Assembly (NCBI GenBank): GCA_937975765.1 | Contig: CALJUR010000092.1 | Location: forward strand, 8,309 to 72,308 | Source of the DNA: an uncultured Myxococcales bacterium | GTDB lineage: Bacteria; Myxococcota_A; UBA9042; DTJE01 | DNA length: 64,000 nt | Direction: 5' to 3' | Shown here: positions 34,374 to 43,432 of the stretch, one piece after another | Numbering within the stretch: position 1 is the stretch's first letter | Layout: each line of letters starts with the position of its first letter | The notes under the pieces: model-generated | Told to the model about the DNA's origin: nothing | What the model saw: the letters and a program-made list of their open reading frames with translations, nothing else | Database searches by the model: none | Position numbers and translations under genes: made by a program

Positions 34374-34402
34374 AGCCTACGGTGCGCGCCCGGGGGCGTC
34401 AA
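34374..34402 (-). promoter_or_regulatory. Promoter of the membrane protein at 32192
   Basis: Minus strand TTGACG (34397-34402), 17-nt spacer, TAGGCT (34374-34379). Divergent from the promoter at 34434. Confidence 0.65.
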
Positions 34403-34433
34403 TAGCGCCCCGGCGCCCGTCCCGGCGCCCGCA

Positions 34434-34462
34434 TTGACGCGCCCGGGGCCATCCACTACCCT
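34434..34462 (+). promoter_or_regulatory. Promoter of the radical SAM gene at 34482
   Basis: TTGACG (34434-34439), 17-nt spacer, TACCCT (34457-34462). The -35 boxes of this divergent pair are about 30 bp apart, so one regulator could control both. Confidence 0.65.
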
Positions 34463-34481
34463 GCAGCCGGAGATCGAGACG

Positions 34482-35894
34482 ATGCCCCGGGTTCTGCTGG
34501 CGAAAGCGCGCTTCCTGTCCTCGGACCAGCATGCCGTCACGCCGCCCATGGGACTGCTGTACCTGGCCTCCGTGCTGCGGCAGGCGGGGCACGAGGTGGC
34601 GCTGCACGACGTCGGGGAGGAGTTCCGGGACCCGCAACGGTACCGGCGGCGCGTGCGCGACTTCCGGCCGGACGTGGTGGGACTGTCCGGCCTGACCATC
34701 GAGGCCGACGCCCTGCGGACAATGGCGCGGATCGCCCGGCAGGAGGCCCCGCGGTGCGCCGTCGTCGCGGGAGGACCGCACGCCACCCACTACCCGGGAC
34801 GGTGCCTGGAGGAACCGGCGCTGGACGCCGTCGTGATCGGCGAGGGCGAGGCAACGTTCCCCGACCTGCTGGACGCCCTGGCGGGGCACGCGGACCCCGG
34901 GGGCGTCCCCGGCGTCGCGACGAGGGGCGCGGACGGACAGGTGCGGATGGGGCCGCCCCGCGCGCCGATCGAGGACCTGGACGCCCTGCCCCTCCCGGCC
35001 TGGGACCTCCTGGACCCGGACCTGTACCGGAACCGCTCGTCGATGGCCACCGTGGGACGCCGCCGGTACCTCCCGCTGGTGTCCTCGCGCGGATGCCCCT
35101 ACGGCTGCATCTACTGCCACCAGGTGCACGGCAAGCGGTTCCGGGCCCGATCGGCGGCCAGCGTGCTGCACGAGATGCAGGCGGCGATGGCGCAGACCGG
35201 GGTGCGCGAGTTCGAGTTCGTGGACGACTGCTTCAACCTGGACCGGCGGCGCATGGCGGAGATCCTGGACGGGGTGATCGGGTCGGCCCCCGGGTCCGTG
35301 CTGCACTTCCCGAACGGGCTGCGGACGGACCTGCTGGACGCGGCGCAGATCCGCCGGATGCGGCAGGCGGGCACGCGGTACGTCGCGGTGGCCGTCGAGT
35401 CGGCGTCCCCGCGCATCCAGGCCCTGGCCCGCAAGAACCTGGACCTGGAGAAGGTGCGGGAAAACGTCCGGCACATGGTCGATCAGGGCCTGTACGTGAA
35501 CGGGTTCTTCATGCTGGGCTTCCCGACCGAGACGATCGAGGAGGCCCGGCAGACCGTGGAATTCGCGCTGCGCAGCCCGATGCAGCAGGCGCACTTCTTC
35601 ATCGTGACACCGTTCGCGGGGACGCCGCTGTTCGACCTGTGCACCCCGATCCTGAAGGACCGCAACGCGGCGTTCAGGCCGCGAGACATGGACTACTTCC
35701 GCGGCAGCCAGAACGTCAGCGCGATGACCGACGCCGAGTTGTTCGGGCTGCAGCGGGAGGCGTACCGCAGGTTCTACCTGTCGCCGTTGCGGATCGGGCG
35801 CCTCCTGCGCGCCCACCCGCGCCGGGCCCAACTGTTCCTGTACGGGCTGGCGACGCTGCCGAAGATGCTGCCGCGGCGGCGGGGCAACGCCTGA
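34482..35894 (+). CDS. Cobalamin-binding radical SAM protein (paralogue A2)
   Basis: 470 aa. B12 domain (MPRVLLAKARFLSSDQ, PPMGLLYLASVLRQAGH, AVVAGGPHATHYPG, AVVIGEGEATFPDLL), DLDALPLPAWDLLD linker, radical SAM motif SRGCPYGCIYC (Cys205, 209, 212) followed by CHQVHGKRFRARSAASVL, then FVDDCFNLDRRR and ESASPRIQALARKNLDLEKV. Clearly a duplicate of the protein at 28994. Shine-Dalgarno GGAG precedes ATG 34482. It is convergent with the membrane gene ending at 35899 (4-bp gap) and divergent from the membrane gene at 34345, so it is flanked on both sides by GT-C-like genes. Confidence 0.92.
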   Translation: MPRVLLAKARFLSSDQHAVTPPMGLLYLASVLRQAGHEVALHDVGEEFRDPQRYRRRVRDFRPDVVGLSGLTIEADALRTMARIARQEAPRCAVVAGGPHATHYPGRCLEEPALDAVVIGEGEATFPDLLDALAGHADPGGVPGVATRGADGQVRMGPPRAPIEDLDALPLPAWDLLDPDLYRNRSSMATVGRRRYLPLVSSRGCPYGCIYCHQVHGKRFRARSAASVLHEMQAAMAQTGVREFEFVDDCFNLDRRRMAEILDGVIGSAPGSVLHFPNGLRTDLLDAAQIRRMRQAGTRYVAVAVESASPRIQALARKNLDLEKVRENVRHMVDQGLYVNGFFMLGFPTETIEEARQTVEFALRSPMQQAHFFIVTPFAGTPLFDLCTPILKDRNAAFRPRDMDYFRGSQNVSAMTDAELFGLQREAYRRFYLSPLRIGRLLRAHPRRAQLFLYGLATLPKMLPRRRGNA

Positions 35895-35898
35895 GGGT

Positions 35899-37437
35899 CT
35901 ACGGCCCGGGGGCTTGCGGCGCGGCGACGGACCGGTACAGCACCGCGCCGTCCACCTCGCCCGCCGCCACGTACCGTCCCGAGGCCTCGATCCTGCGCAG
36001 CAGGTCGCCCAGCGCGGCGTCGTCGCGAAGGCGCGCGCGGTCCACCAGCAGGAAGTCCCACTCCCCGGTGTCCAGCCTCCCACGATCGGTCGTCTCCAGG
36101 AACTCGATGACGCCCCGGTGTCCCTGTCGCCCCGGGTAGTCCAGCGGGGCGATCCGCGCGCACGACTCCATCATCAGCGGCAGCCGCGCATAGTCGGACA
36201 CGCAGGCCGCCGTGCCGGCGGGCACGTGTTCGCGCACCAGGGCGTCGATCGCCGCCTCCCTTTCGGGAACTCGCCAGGAGGCGAGCGCCAGGGGCCCGCC
36301 GACCGGGCCGTCGCCCACCGGGAACAGGACCGTCCACGGCACGAACAGGTGCAACGCGACCGCGGTCCCCAGCCCCGCCCAAAGCGCGACCGCCTGCGCG
36401 CGGGGCCGCCACGCGGAGACCTTGTGGAGGTAGGCCAGGAAGGCGACCCCGAGGTACAGCGGGCAGGCCGCGCTGACCAGGCCCTGGGTGCCGGCCACGA
36501 CGTAGGCCAGCAGCGGCAGCAGGGCCGGCAGCAGCACCCCGTCCAGCAGCGGCAGGAAGCCCAGGGGCAGCAGGAACAGCAGGTTCGCCGGCAGGTTCCG
36601 CAACTGCTCGCCCGAGGCGATCTCCAGCTTGCGGAGGATGAAGTACCAGGTCAGCGACCCGTCGGGGCCGTTCGCCAGGCCCCGCCACGCCAGCCCCGCC
36701 AGCAGCAGCAGGACGACGGCACCAAGGACCGCGGCGGTGATCCGGAACATGCGTCGCGCCGCGGCCGGCGACGGGCCGGGCCCCGGCAGCAGGGGGCGGG
36801 CGCCCGGGCCCGGCGTCCGCAGCGCGGCCCAGGCCACGGCCAGCGTCACCGGGGCGGCCAGCGGGTGCAACGTGGCCTGGACCAGGGAGAGGGCCAGGAA
36901 GATCGGGAAGTTCCCCGCGGCCAGCGCCGCCAGCGAACCGAACAGCAGCACCCCGTTCGGGCACTGCTGCCAGTGCACCGACAGCGCCCACTGGGCCGGC
37001 AGCGCCAGGAACAGCCCCTGCCCCAGCAGCGCCAGGCCCGGGCTGGCCAGGGTGCGGAGCGCGTGCCGGTACACCAGCCAGGACCCCAGCGCCGAGAACA
37101 GAGCGCCCATCCAGTAGATGAACCGCAGCCCGGCCCACGGACCCAGGGCGTGGAAGGGCAGGTTCACGAAGCCCTGCGCGATGGCCCAGACGCCCGGGAA
37201 CATCCCCGCCACGTCGACCGCCCGGCCCTGGTTCACGGGGATCTCGACGGCGACCGGCAGCGCGTCCACGCTGCCCACGCCCTCGACCAGGATCTGGGCG
37301 GTCGCCTCGGCATGGCGCCCGAACTCGACGTCGATGGCCGCGATGGCCAGCACGGCCCAGGCGAGCGCCAGCAGCGGCGCGATCCGGTCGCATCGGCCGG
37401 CGGGCCGGGGAGCCGGGGGCTGTGCCAGGGCCGTCAC
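35899..37437 (-). CDS. Polytopic membrane protein, GT-C-like, coupled to radical SAM gene
   Basis: 512 aa. GTG 37437 overlaps the TGA of the upstream radical SAM gene (GTGA), so the two are translationally coupled. About ten membrane helices (APLLALAWAVLAIAAIDVEF, ITAAVLGAVVLLLLAGLAWR and others) with a first extracytoplasmic loop of ~60 residues, and a ~110-residue soluble C-terminal domain (HVPAGTAACVSDYARLPLMM ... DFLLVDRARL). That tail resembles the periplasmic tails of bacterial GT39/GT83-like transferases and of other large membrane proteins in surface polysaccharide loci. Catalytic residues are not assigned. Role inferred from neighbours: acts on the same membrane-bound substrate as the radical SAM partner. 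Confidence 0.75.
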   Translation of the reverse strand: MTALAQPPAPRPAGRCDRIAPLLALAWAVLAIAAIDVEFGRHAEATAQILVEGVGSVDALPVAVEIPVNQGRAVDVAGMFPGVWAIAQGFVNLPFHALGPWAGLRFIYWMGALFSALGSWLVYRHALRTLASPGLALLGQGLFLALPAQWALSVHWQQCPNGVLLFGSLAALAAGNFPIFLALSLVQATLHPLAAPVTLAVAWAALRTPGPGARPLLPGPGPSPAAARRMFRITAAVLGAVVLLLLAGLAWRGLANGPDGSLTWYFILRKLEIASGEQLRNLPANLLFLLPLGFLPLLDGVLLPALLPLLAYVVAGTQGLVSAACPLYLGVAFLAYLHKVSAWRPRAQAVALWAGLGTAVALHLFVPWTVLFPVGDGPVGGPLALASWRVPEREAAIDALVREHVPAGTAACVSDYARLPLMMESCARIAPLDYPGRQGHRGVIEFLETTDRGRLDTGEWDFLLVDRARLRDDAALGDLLRRIEASGRYVAAGEVDGAVLYRSVAAPQAPGP

Positions 37438-38906
37438 CGCGTCAACCGCCTCTCCAGCCAGCGGGCCACCCGGGCCTCCGGCATGCCGCGGAACTCCAGG
37501 TGATCCAGGCGCCAGCGGGCCAGGGGCCGGTACAGCGACGCCGCGGCCTTCACCAGCCGGGACGAGGAGTACTCGGTGGCCTTCCTGTCCCGGAACAGCG
37601 AGGCGAAGTACAGGGACTGCCAGAAGGACCGGGGACGGCCGGAGGCCGCCGCCATCACGCCATCCTCCCACGACACGCCGGCCCAGTCCCGCAGCGTGGC
37701 CGGGGGCGTGAAGCCGGCCTGGACCGCGGCGTCGAACAGCGCCGTGCCCGGGTACGGGCAGTAGTTGTAGATCGGCGACGTGCGGACGTTGGGATTCAGG
37801 CGCGGCAGTTCGCCGTGCAGGGCGATCGTGGCCCGCAGGTCCTCCTCGGTCTCGCCCGGCAGCGCCGCCATGAAGGAACAGTAGACCCGGATGTCGTGGG
37901 GACGCAGGCGCGCGATGGCGTCCCGCACCTCGTCCGGCGTGCCGGGCTTGCCCAGCAGCCTGCGCACCCGCGGCGAACCGCTCTCCACGCCCAGCGTGAC
38001 GCGTCGCAGCCCGCTGCGGACCATCCGGCGCAGGTCGTCCTCGGGCAGGCGCAGCACGTCGTGCACCTCGACTCCCTGCAACTGCCACGTCAGCGACTGG
38101 CCCTCGAACCACCCGGAGATCGCGCGGGCCCGTTCGAGGTCGACCAGGAAGGAATCGTCCAGCAAGTAGACGTCCTCGAATCCGAAGCGCTGCCGGGCAT
38201 CCTGGAGATCCGACGCGACGCGGGCCGCGGACCGGGCCCTCCACCGCCCCCGGTTGAAGCGCCGGTTGTAGCAGTATCGGCACGCGCGCGGGCATCCCCG
38301 GCTGGACTGGTAGTAGAACGAGCGCCGGCCGTCGTACAGGGGCAGGTAGTCCGCCACGTCGACCAGCCGGTACGGAAGGTCGGGCAGGTCGTCCAGGTCC
38401 TCCAGCAGGGCGTAGTCGGGCCCGCGGACCTCGCCGTCCCGCATCGTCCACAGGCCGGGCACGTCCCCGGGGACCGGACGGCCCTCCGCCGCGGCGTCCA
38501 GCAGCGCCGCGAAGGGGACCTCGCCCTCGCCCGCGATCACGGCGTCCACGTGGGGGTCCCTCAGTGTCGAGGCCGGCTCCAGCGTGGCGTGCACCCCGCC
38601 CAGGACCACCTGCAGCCCCAGTTGTTCCTTCGCGAAACCGGCCACCTGGAGGGCGGACGCGATCATGCGGCCGGTAAAGGCGGTCAGCGCGACCCAGCGG
38701 GTGCGCGGGCCGACCTGCGCCTGCAGCGCGCGGCGCCAGTCCCGGACCCGCCGGAGGTCCAGCAGCGCCAGGTCGTGCCGGGTGGCGGCGATCGACGCGG
38801 CCTGCAGCAGCGACAGCGGCAGGCCCGGGAGGCTGCGAAGGGAGTCCATGTACCCGATGCGGGGCATCACCAGGATGGCGAGGGGACCGCCGTTCGGGCC
38901 GGACAT
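37434..38906 (-). CDS. Cobalamin-binding radical SAM protein
   Basis: 490 aa. ATG 38906 with GGAG six bases upstream. B12 domain (LAILVMPRIGYMDSLRSLPG, VVLGGVHATLEPAST, AVIAGEGEVPFAAL), linker DLDDLPDLPYRLVD, motif SRGCPRACRYC (Cys205, 209, 212) followed by YNRRFNRGRWRARSA, then VYLLDDSFLVDLERA, ESGSPRVRRLLGK and MAALPGETEEDLRATI. A ~110-residue C-terminal helical extension ends in LERRLTR. First gene of a two-gene operon with the membrane protein at 35899; the stop overlaps that gene's start. Confidence 0.92.
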   Translation of the reverse strand: MSGPNGGPLAILVMPRIGYMDSLRSLPGLPLSLLQAASIAATRHDLALLDLRRVRDWRRALQAQVGPRTRWVALTAFTGRMIASALQVAGFAKEQLGLQVVLGGVHATLEPASTLRDPHVDAVIAGEGEVPFAALLDAAAEGRPVPGDVPGLWTMRDGEVRGPDYALLEDLDDLPDLPYRLVDVADYLPLYDGRRSFYYQSSRGCPRACRYCYNRRFNRGRWRARSAARVASDLQDARQRFGFEDVYLLDDSFLVDLERARAISGWFEGQSLTWQLQGVEVHDVLRLPEDDLRRMVRSGLRRVTLGVESGSPRVRRLLGKPGTPDEVRDAIARLRPHDIRVYCSFMAALPGETEEDLRATIALHGELPRLNPNVRTSPIYNYCPYPGTALFDAAVQAGFTPPATLRDWAGVSWEDGVMAAASGRPRSFWQSLYFASLFRDRKATEYSSSRLVKAAASLYRPLARWRLDHLEFRGMPEARVARWLERRLTR

Positions 38907-38944
38907 GGCGACTCCACCAGCGTGCGCGGGCACCGGGCGGGACG

Positions 38945-38973
38945 ATGGTATCGACGACCCCACCCCGATACAA
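38945..38973 (-). promoter_or_regulatory. Promoter of the 38906-35899 operon
   Basis: Minus strand TTGTAT (38968-38973), 17-nt spacer, TACCAT (38945-38950). Confidence 0.55.
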
Positions 38974-38989
38974 GCCGGAGGGCCACGCC

Positions 38990-39018
38990 TTGCCGCTGGA
39001 CGGGGAAACTGGTAGCGT
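38990..39018 (+). promoter_or_regulatory. Promoter of the 39045-41743 operon
   Basis: TTGCCG (38990-38995), 17-nt spacer, TAGCGT (39013-39018). Divergent from the promoter at 38945-38973. Confidence 0.55.
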
Positions 39019-39044
39019 TCCGCGGCCGACGCAACGGTGCCGCG

Positions 39045-40433
39045 GTGCGGGTTGCCCTGGTCAAGCCCCGGGAGGTCAGCGATTCCGTGCAGCCCTGCCT
39101 GGGGCTGGGTTTCCTGGCCGGCGTGCTGTCCCCGGGGAACGACGTCCTGCTGTTGGACTGCATCCTGGAGGGCCTGGGCCCGAGGGCACTGGCGCGCCGC
39201 CTGGCGGACTTCCGGCCGGACGTCGCGGGCTTCCAGGTGAACACGTTCACGCTGGACCGGACCGCGAGGTACCTGGACGAGGTGCGCCGCGTCCTGCCGC
39301 GGACCGTGACGGTGGCGGGGGGGCCGCACCCCTCGGTGCGCCCGGCCGGGACGCTGGATCGATGCGGCGACCGGCTGGACGCGGCCTTCATCGGCGAGGC
39401 CGAGCCGTCGCTGCCGGGATTCGTGGACGCCTGCCGGGACGGGCGGCCCGGGGCGGCCATCCTCGCCGGCCTCCCGGGGGTCGCCTGGCGGCAGGAGGGC
39501 CGGGTCGAGCGCACGCCGTCGGCCACGCCCGACCTGGCGTCGCTGCCCCTGCCCCGCTGGGACCTGATGGACCCGCGACGCTACCCGATGGCTCCGCACT
39601 CCGCGTTCTTCCGCCAGTGGCCCGTCGCGCCGATCATCGCGTCCCGCGGCTGCCCGTACGCCTGCACCTTCTGCGCCGGCTCGACCATCCACGGCCGCCG
39701 CCTGCGGTACCGCCCCCTGGACCTGGTGATGGAGGAGGTCCGCCTGCTGACGGACCGCTTCGGCGTCCGCGAGATCCAGTTCGTGGACGACAACCTGACC
39801 TTCGACCCGGCCTACGTGCACGCGCTGTGCGACCGGATGGCGGCCCTGCCCCGCCCCGTCCTCTGGTCCTGCCCGAACGGCGTCCGCCTGGACTCGCTGG
39901 AACCGGAGTTGCTGCGCCACATGAAGGCGTCAGGCTGCTACGCCGTGGGCATCGGCATCGAGTCCGGCAGCCCCGAGGTGCTGGCCCGGGTGCGGAAGGG
40001 GCTGGACCCGGAACGGATCCGGGAGGGGGTGGCCCGGGTGAAGGAGGCCGGCATCGAGAGCCGGGGGTTCTTCGTGCTGGGCTTCCCGGGGGAGACCGCG
40101 GCCGACATGGCGCGCACGGTCCGGCTGGCGCTGGAACTGCCGCTGGACTTCGCGCACTTCATGTTCTTCCACCCGATTCCCGGCACCGAGGCGGGCGATG
40201 CCGTCCTTTCGGCCCAGGCGGGCCCCTCGTGGCCGGACCAGGCCGCGCCGACCTTCGCGGAGGTGGCGTGGGTGCCGGAGGGCATGACGGCGAACGGGCT
40301 GCGACGGATCCGCCGCGACGCGCTGATGCGATTCTACCTGCGCCCGTCGCGACTGGCGGGCCTGGCGCGGCAGGTCCGCGGCCCCCGCCACCTGGGACGC
40401 CTGCTGCGACGCATCGCGCGGTGGCTGCCATGA
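39045..40433 (+). CDS. Cobalamin-binding radical SAM protein
   Basis: 462 aa from GTG 39045; no Shine-Dalgarno is visible, so the start is chosen by homology of the first strand (VRVALVKPREV) and the promoter position. B12 domain with VTVAGGPHPSVRP and AAFIGEAEPSLP, linker DLASLPLPRWDLMDP, motif SRGCPYACTFC (Cys203, 207, 210) followed by AGSTIHGRRLRYRPLDLVME, then IQFVDDNLTFDPAYV, ESGSPEVLARVRKGLDPERI and GFFVLGFPGETAADM. The stop overlaps the next radical SAM start as ATGA. First gene of a plus-strand two-gene operon. Confidence 0.9.
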   Translation: MRVALVKPREVSDSVQPCLGLGFLAGVLSPGNDVLLLDCILEGLGPRALARRLADFRPDVAGFQVNTFTLDRTARYLDEVRRVLPRTVTVAGGPHPSVRPAGTLDRCGDRLDAAFIGEAEPSLPGFVDACRDGRPGAAILAGLPGVAWRQEGRVERTPSATPDLASLPLPRWDLMDPRRYPMAPHSAFFRQWPVAPIIASRGCPYACTFCAGSTIHGRRLRYRPLDLVMEEVRLLTDRFGVREIQFVDDNLTFDPAYVHALCDRMAALPRPVLWSCPNGVRLDSLEPELLRHMKASGCYAVGIGIESGSPEVLARVRKGLDPERIREGVARVKEAGIESRGFFVLGFPGETAADMARTVRLALELPLDFAHFMFFHPIPGTEAGDAVLSAQAGPSWPDQAAPTFAEVAWVPEGMTANGLRRIRRDALMRFYLRPSRLAGLARQVRGPRHLGRLLRRIARWLP

Positions 40434-41743
40434 ACGTGCTGCTGCTGGATCCCCCCTGGCGACGACGGATCTTCCGGGACTGCTTCTGCACCTCCGTCGC
40501 GAAGGCCGACTATGGCTGGCACCCCGCGGACCTGCTGGCCCAGTCGAGCCTCCTGCGCGAGACCGGGATGACCCCGGTGGTGCTGGACGCCGTCGCCGAG
40601 GGCCTGCCGGCGGACGAGGCGCTGCGACGCGCTCTGGGAACGGCGGCCGAGGCGGTGTTCGCCCTGACCTCCCCGGTGTCGGCGCCGGAGGACGAGGCCT
40701 TCCTGGCCGGGCTGCCGCGCGTCCCGACGGTCGTGACGGGCGAGGAGGCGGCCATCGATCCGGGGGGATACCTCCAGGCGCACGAGGCCGTCGACGCGGT
40801 GCTGTGGGACTTCACGTCGCCGGCCCTGGCCCAATGGCTGGGGGGGGAAAGGGACCCCTCGCGGCTGCCGGGCCTGTCGTTTCGCGGGGACGGGGGGATC
40901 GTGCACGGCAGGGACCCCGTGCCGGGGCCGTTCGCGCTGCCCCCGCCGGTCCACGAGGCCTTCCCCCGGGGCCGGTACCGCATGCCGGCCCTGGGCCGCG
41001 ATTTCGCGACGCTGGTCACGGACTTCGGTTGCCCCCACCGGTGCGCGCTGTGCAACTCGGGCGTGCTGGGCCACCGCGTGCGGGACCCGGTGTCGATCGC
41101 CTCCGACCTGGACCGGATCCGGGTGCTGGGATTCCGGCGAGTCTTCGTGAAGGCGATGTCGTTCGGGACGCCGCGCGCGCACGCCCTGGAGGTGTGCGGG
41201 ATGCTGTCCCGGGCCGGCATGACGTGGACGGCCTACGTCCGGCCGGACGTGCTGGACGGGGAACTGGCCGTCGCGATGGCGCGTTCCGGTTGCCGGCGCG
41301 TCCGCATGGGCGTGGAGAGCGGCGACGAGGCCCTGAGGCGGGCGTACGGCAAGACGATCCCGGACGCGCGCATCCTGGAGGCAGGACGCGCGGCGCGCGA
41401 CGCGGGGATGGAGATCGGCGTGCATCTCGTGGTCGGGCTGCCGGGCGAGGGGCCGTCCACGCTGCTGGCGTCGCGTGCGCTGCTGCGCCGCCTGGACCCG
41501 GACGACCTGTCGATCAACCTGCCGGTCGTGCGCCGGGGCAGCCGGGACGACCGCGGCGGGCGGCCGGTCGCGGACGAGGTACCGGCGTGGCTCCCGGCGG
41601 CGCGGGCCCTGCTGTACGCGGGGTACCTGGCGCGTCCCGCCTTCGTGGCGAGGACCTTCCGGGCCGCGATCCGCGACGGCGAGGGGCCGGACCTCCTTCG
41701 GGACGGCTGGACGCTGCTGACCGGGCGACGGCCCGGACGCTGA
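40430..41743 (+). CDS. Radical SAM protein with degenerate B12-like N-terminus
   Basis: 437 aa. Cluster motif FGCPHRCALC (Cys201, 205, 208) and barrel features (VFVKAMSFGTPRAHALEVC, MGVESGDEALRRAYGKTI, VGLPGEGPSTLLASR). The first ~190 residues look like a class B N-terminal domain (MNVLLLDPPWRRRIFRDCFC) but the GGPH cobalamin signature found in its neighbours is replaced by VVTGEEAAIDPGGY, so B12 binding is doubtful. The protein is also shorter at the C-terminus than its neighbours. ATG overlaps the upstream stop, implying stoichiometric expression with the enzyme at 39045 and perhaps a heteromer in which only one subunit binds cobalamin. Confidence 0.85.
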   Translation: MNVLLLDPPWRRRIFRDCFCTSVAKADYGWHPADLLAQSSLLRETGMTPVVLDAVAEGLPADEALRRALGTAAEAVFALTSPVSAPEDEAFLAGLPRVPTVVTGEEAAIDPGGYLQAHEAVDAVLWDFTSPALAQWLGGERDPSRLPGLSFRGDGGIVHGRDPVPGPFALPPPVHEAFPRGRYRMPALGRDFATLVTDFGCPHRCALCNSGVLGHRVRDPVSIASDLDRIRVLGFRRVFVKAMSFGTPRAHALEVCGMLSRAGMTWTAYVRPDVLDGELAVAMARSGCRRVRMGVESGDEALRRAYGKTIPDARILEAGRAARDAGMEIGVHLVVGLPGEGPSTLLASRALLRRLDPDDLSINLPVVRRGSRDDRGGRPVADEVPAWLPAARALLYAGYLARPAFVARTFRAAIRDGEGPDLLRDGWTLLTGRRPGR

Positions 41744-41764
41744 TCCCGGGCGCCCGGGATGCGG

Positions 41765-43432
41765 TCAGGGCCCCGCGTGTCCCGGCCCGCCTTCCCCCTC
41801 GCCATGCGGCGCGGGACACAGGCCGGGGCAGGTGGGGGTGCCGGGCGGCGGATCGCCCCAGGAGGGCAACAGCAGGCACGCATTGCCCGAGACCGCTGCC
41901 ACCCTCAGCACGCCGTCGTCCAGTCCCTCGCACAGCATCCCTCGGACCTCGATGTCCCGGCGGGCGAGCATCGTCCGGAGGGGATGGCGCGACCGGTCCC
42001 ACAGGTCCACGGACAGCACGAACGCCGTCCGGGCCATCCCGGGGTCCACCACCTCCGCGGTCTCGGGCCAGGACCACGGCAGCACCCTGGGGCAGTGCCC
42101 GTCGACCGCCGCGAAGGCGTACGGCTGGACCAGGCACTGCTCCGTGTCCGGCGGGACCCGCGCGGCCACGTCCCGCACCCCGGCGATCCAGCCGGCATCC
42201 CAGTCCATGCCCCGGACGGCCTCGTGGTACGCGTTGCCCTGGGGAAACAGGAGGTTGGCTCCCAGCAGCGCGACCGCCAGGCCGGCGCACAGGCCCCGGC
42301 CCGCGACCGGCCGCGCCGCCTGCCTGGCCACCCACGCGGCCAGGCGGCGGAAGGGACCCTTCGCCCCCTTCGCGCCGACGCCGGCCTGCCCGTCCAGCAG
42401 CGCCTCGACCGACGCCAGCGCCATCAGGCCGGTGGTGGCGGGGACCAGGCCGTGCTGCAGGCCGGTGCCCGCGTAGTACAGCAGGTCGGCGAAGGCGACC
42501 AGCAGCCAGCGAGCCCGCGCCAGCGGCAGGAACAGGAAGCCGGCCAGGAACCCCGCCAGGGCCAGCAGGTGGCCTCCCATGGCGTCCAGGCGAAACCGCT
42601 CGCCCGAGACGTGCTGGCGCATGTATCCCGCCATCGAGTGTGGCGCCAGCACCGGCATCAGGAAGATGTTCGCCACGTTCAGCGCGGCCTGCAGCGGGAA
42701 CCACAGGGCCGCCAGCCGCAGCGCGGTCGAGGGGCGGCCGGACCGCTCGGCGTGGATCCACTCGGCCACCGCCCAGAACGCGATCCCCCACAGGCAGAAG
42801 GGATGCCCACCCGCGGCGACCAGCCAGGCGACCACCGCCAGCCCGGGCCGACCCGCCTGCAGTGCCCACCAGGCGCCGATCAGGGGCGTCCCCATGTAGC
42901 CGATGACATCCCACCCGATCTTGTCGGCCAGGAAGGGCGACAGCAGGTAGGCCAGCGCGACCAGGGTCGAGGCGCGGTCCCGCAGCCCGGAACGCCGCGC
43001 CGCCGCGTACAGCAGGGGGGCGCCCGCGAGGTTCAGGGCCTGGCAGGCGGCGCGCACCGCCAGGACGGCCGGGACGCCGGCCGGGTTGTCGAACAGAGCG
43101 GCCAGCCCGTAAAGGGGCATCAGCGAGTAGGCCGAGACGAGGAACTCGCCCAGGGCCCCCAGGGGGGAGTCGATCCCGATGGCCTCCCGGAACGCGGTGG
43201 GCACCGGGGCGATCCCGATCTGCGTCAGCAGTGTCCGGGTGAACTCCGGCGTCAGCGCGGCGGCCTCCTGCGCGCTGGCGACCAGGTACACGGCGAAGGC
43301 CGTCAGGGTCGAGAGGGCGACCACCCATGCCCCGGCGCGGGCGCCGGGGTCGGGCGCCGGGCGCGGCGGCGTCCTCAGGCCGCCGGGGGGCGGCCAGGGC
43401 AGGCGTGACAGGATCGGGACCAGCCGGTTCAC
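41765..43432 (-). CDS. Polytopic membrane protein, GT-C-like, coupled to radical SAM gene
   Basis: 555 aa from GTG 43432, which overlaps the upstream TGA (GTGA). About ten to eleven membrane helices (TLTAFAVYLVASAQEAAAL, ALWFPLQAALNVANIFLMPV, LDAMGGHLLALAGFLAGFLF and others), a first extracytoplasmic loop with PEFTRTLLTQIGIAPVPTAF, and a soluble C-terminal domain of ~150 residues with two Cys. The general plan (many helices, then periplasmic tail starting after a last helix) matches the membrane proteins at 32192 and 35899, but sequence similarity between the three is low by eye. It closes the four-gene minus-strand operon that begins at 47554. Confidence 0.75.
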   Translation of the reverse strand: MNRLVPILSRLPWPPPGGLRTPPRPAPDPGARAGAWVVALSTLTAFAVYLVASAQEAAALTPEFTRTLLTQIGIAPVPTAFREAIGIDSPLGALGEFLVSAYSLMPLYGLAALFDNPAGVPAVLAVRAACQALNLAGAPLLYAAARRSGLRDRASTLVALAYLLSPFLADKIGWDVIGYMGTPLIGAWWALQAGRPGLAVVAWLVAAGGHPFCLWGIAFWAVAEWIHAERSGRPSTALRLAALWFPLQAALNVANIFLMPVLAPHSMAGYMRQHVSGERFRLDAMGGHLLALAGFLAGFLFLPLARARWLLVAFADLLYYAGTGLQHGLVPATTGLMALASVEALLDGQAGVGAKGAKGPFRRLAAWVARQAARPVAGRGLCAGLAVALLGANLLFPQGNAYHEAVRGMDWDAGWIAGVRDVAARVPPDTEQCLVQPYAFAAVDGHCPRVLPWSWPETAEVVDPGMARTAFVLSVDLWDRSRHPLRTMLARRDIEVRGMLCEGLDDGVLRVAAVSGNACLLLPSWGDPPPGTPTCPGLCPAPHGEGEGGPGHAGP

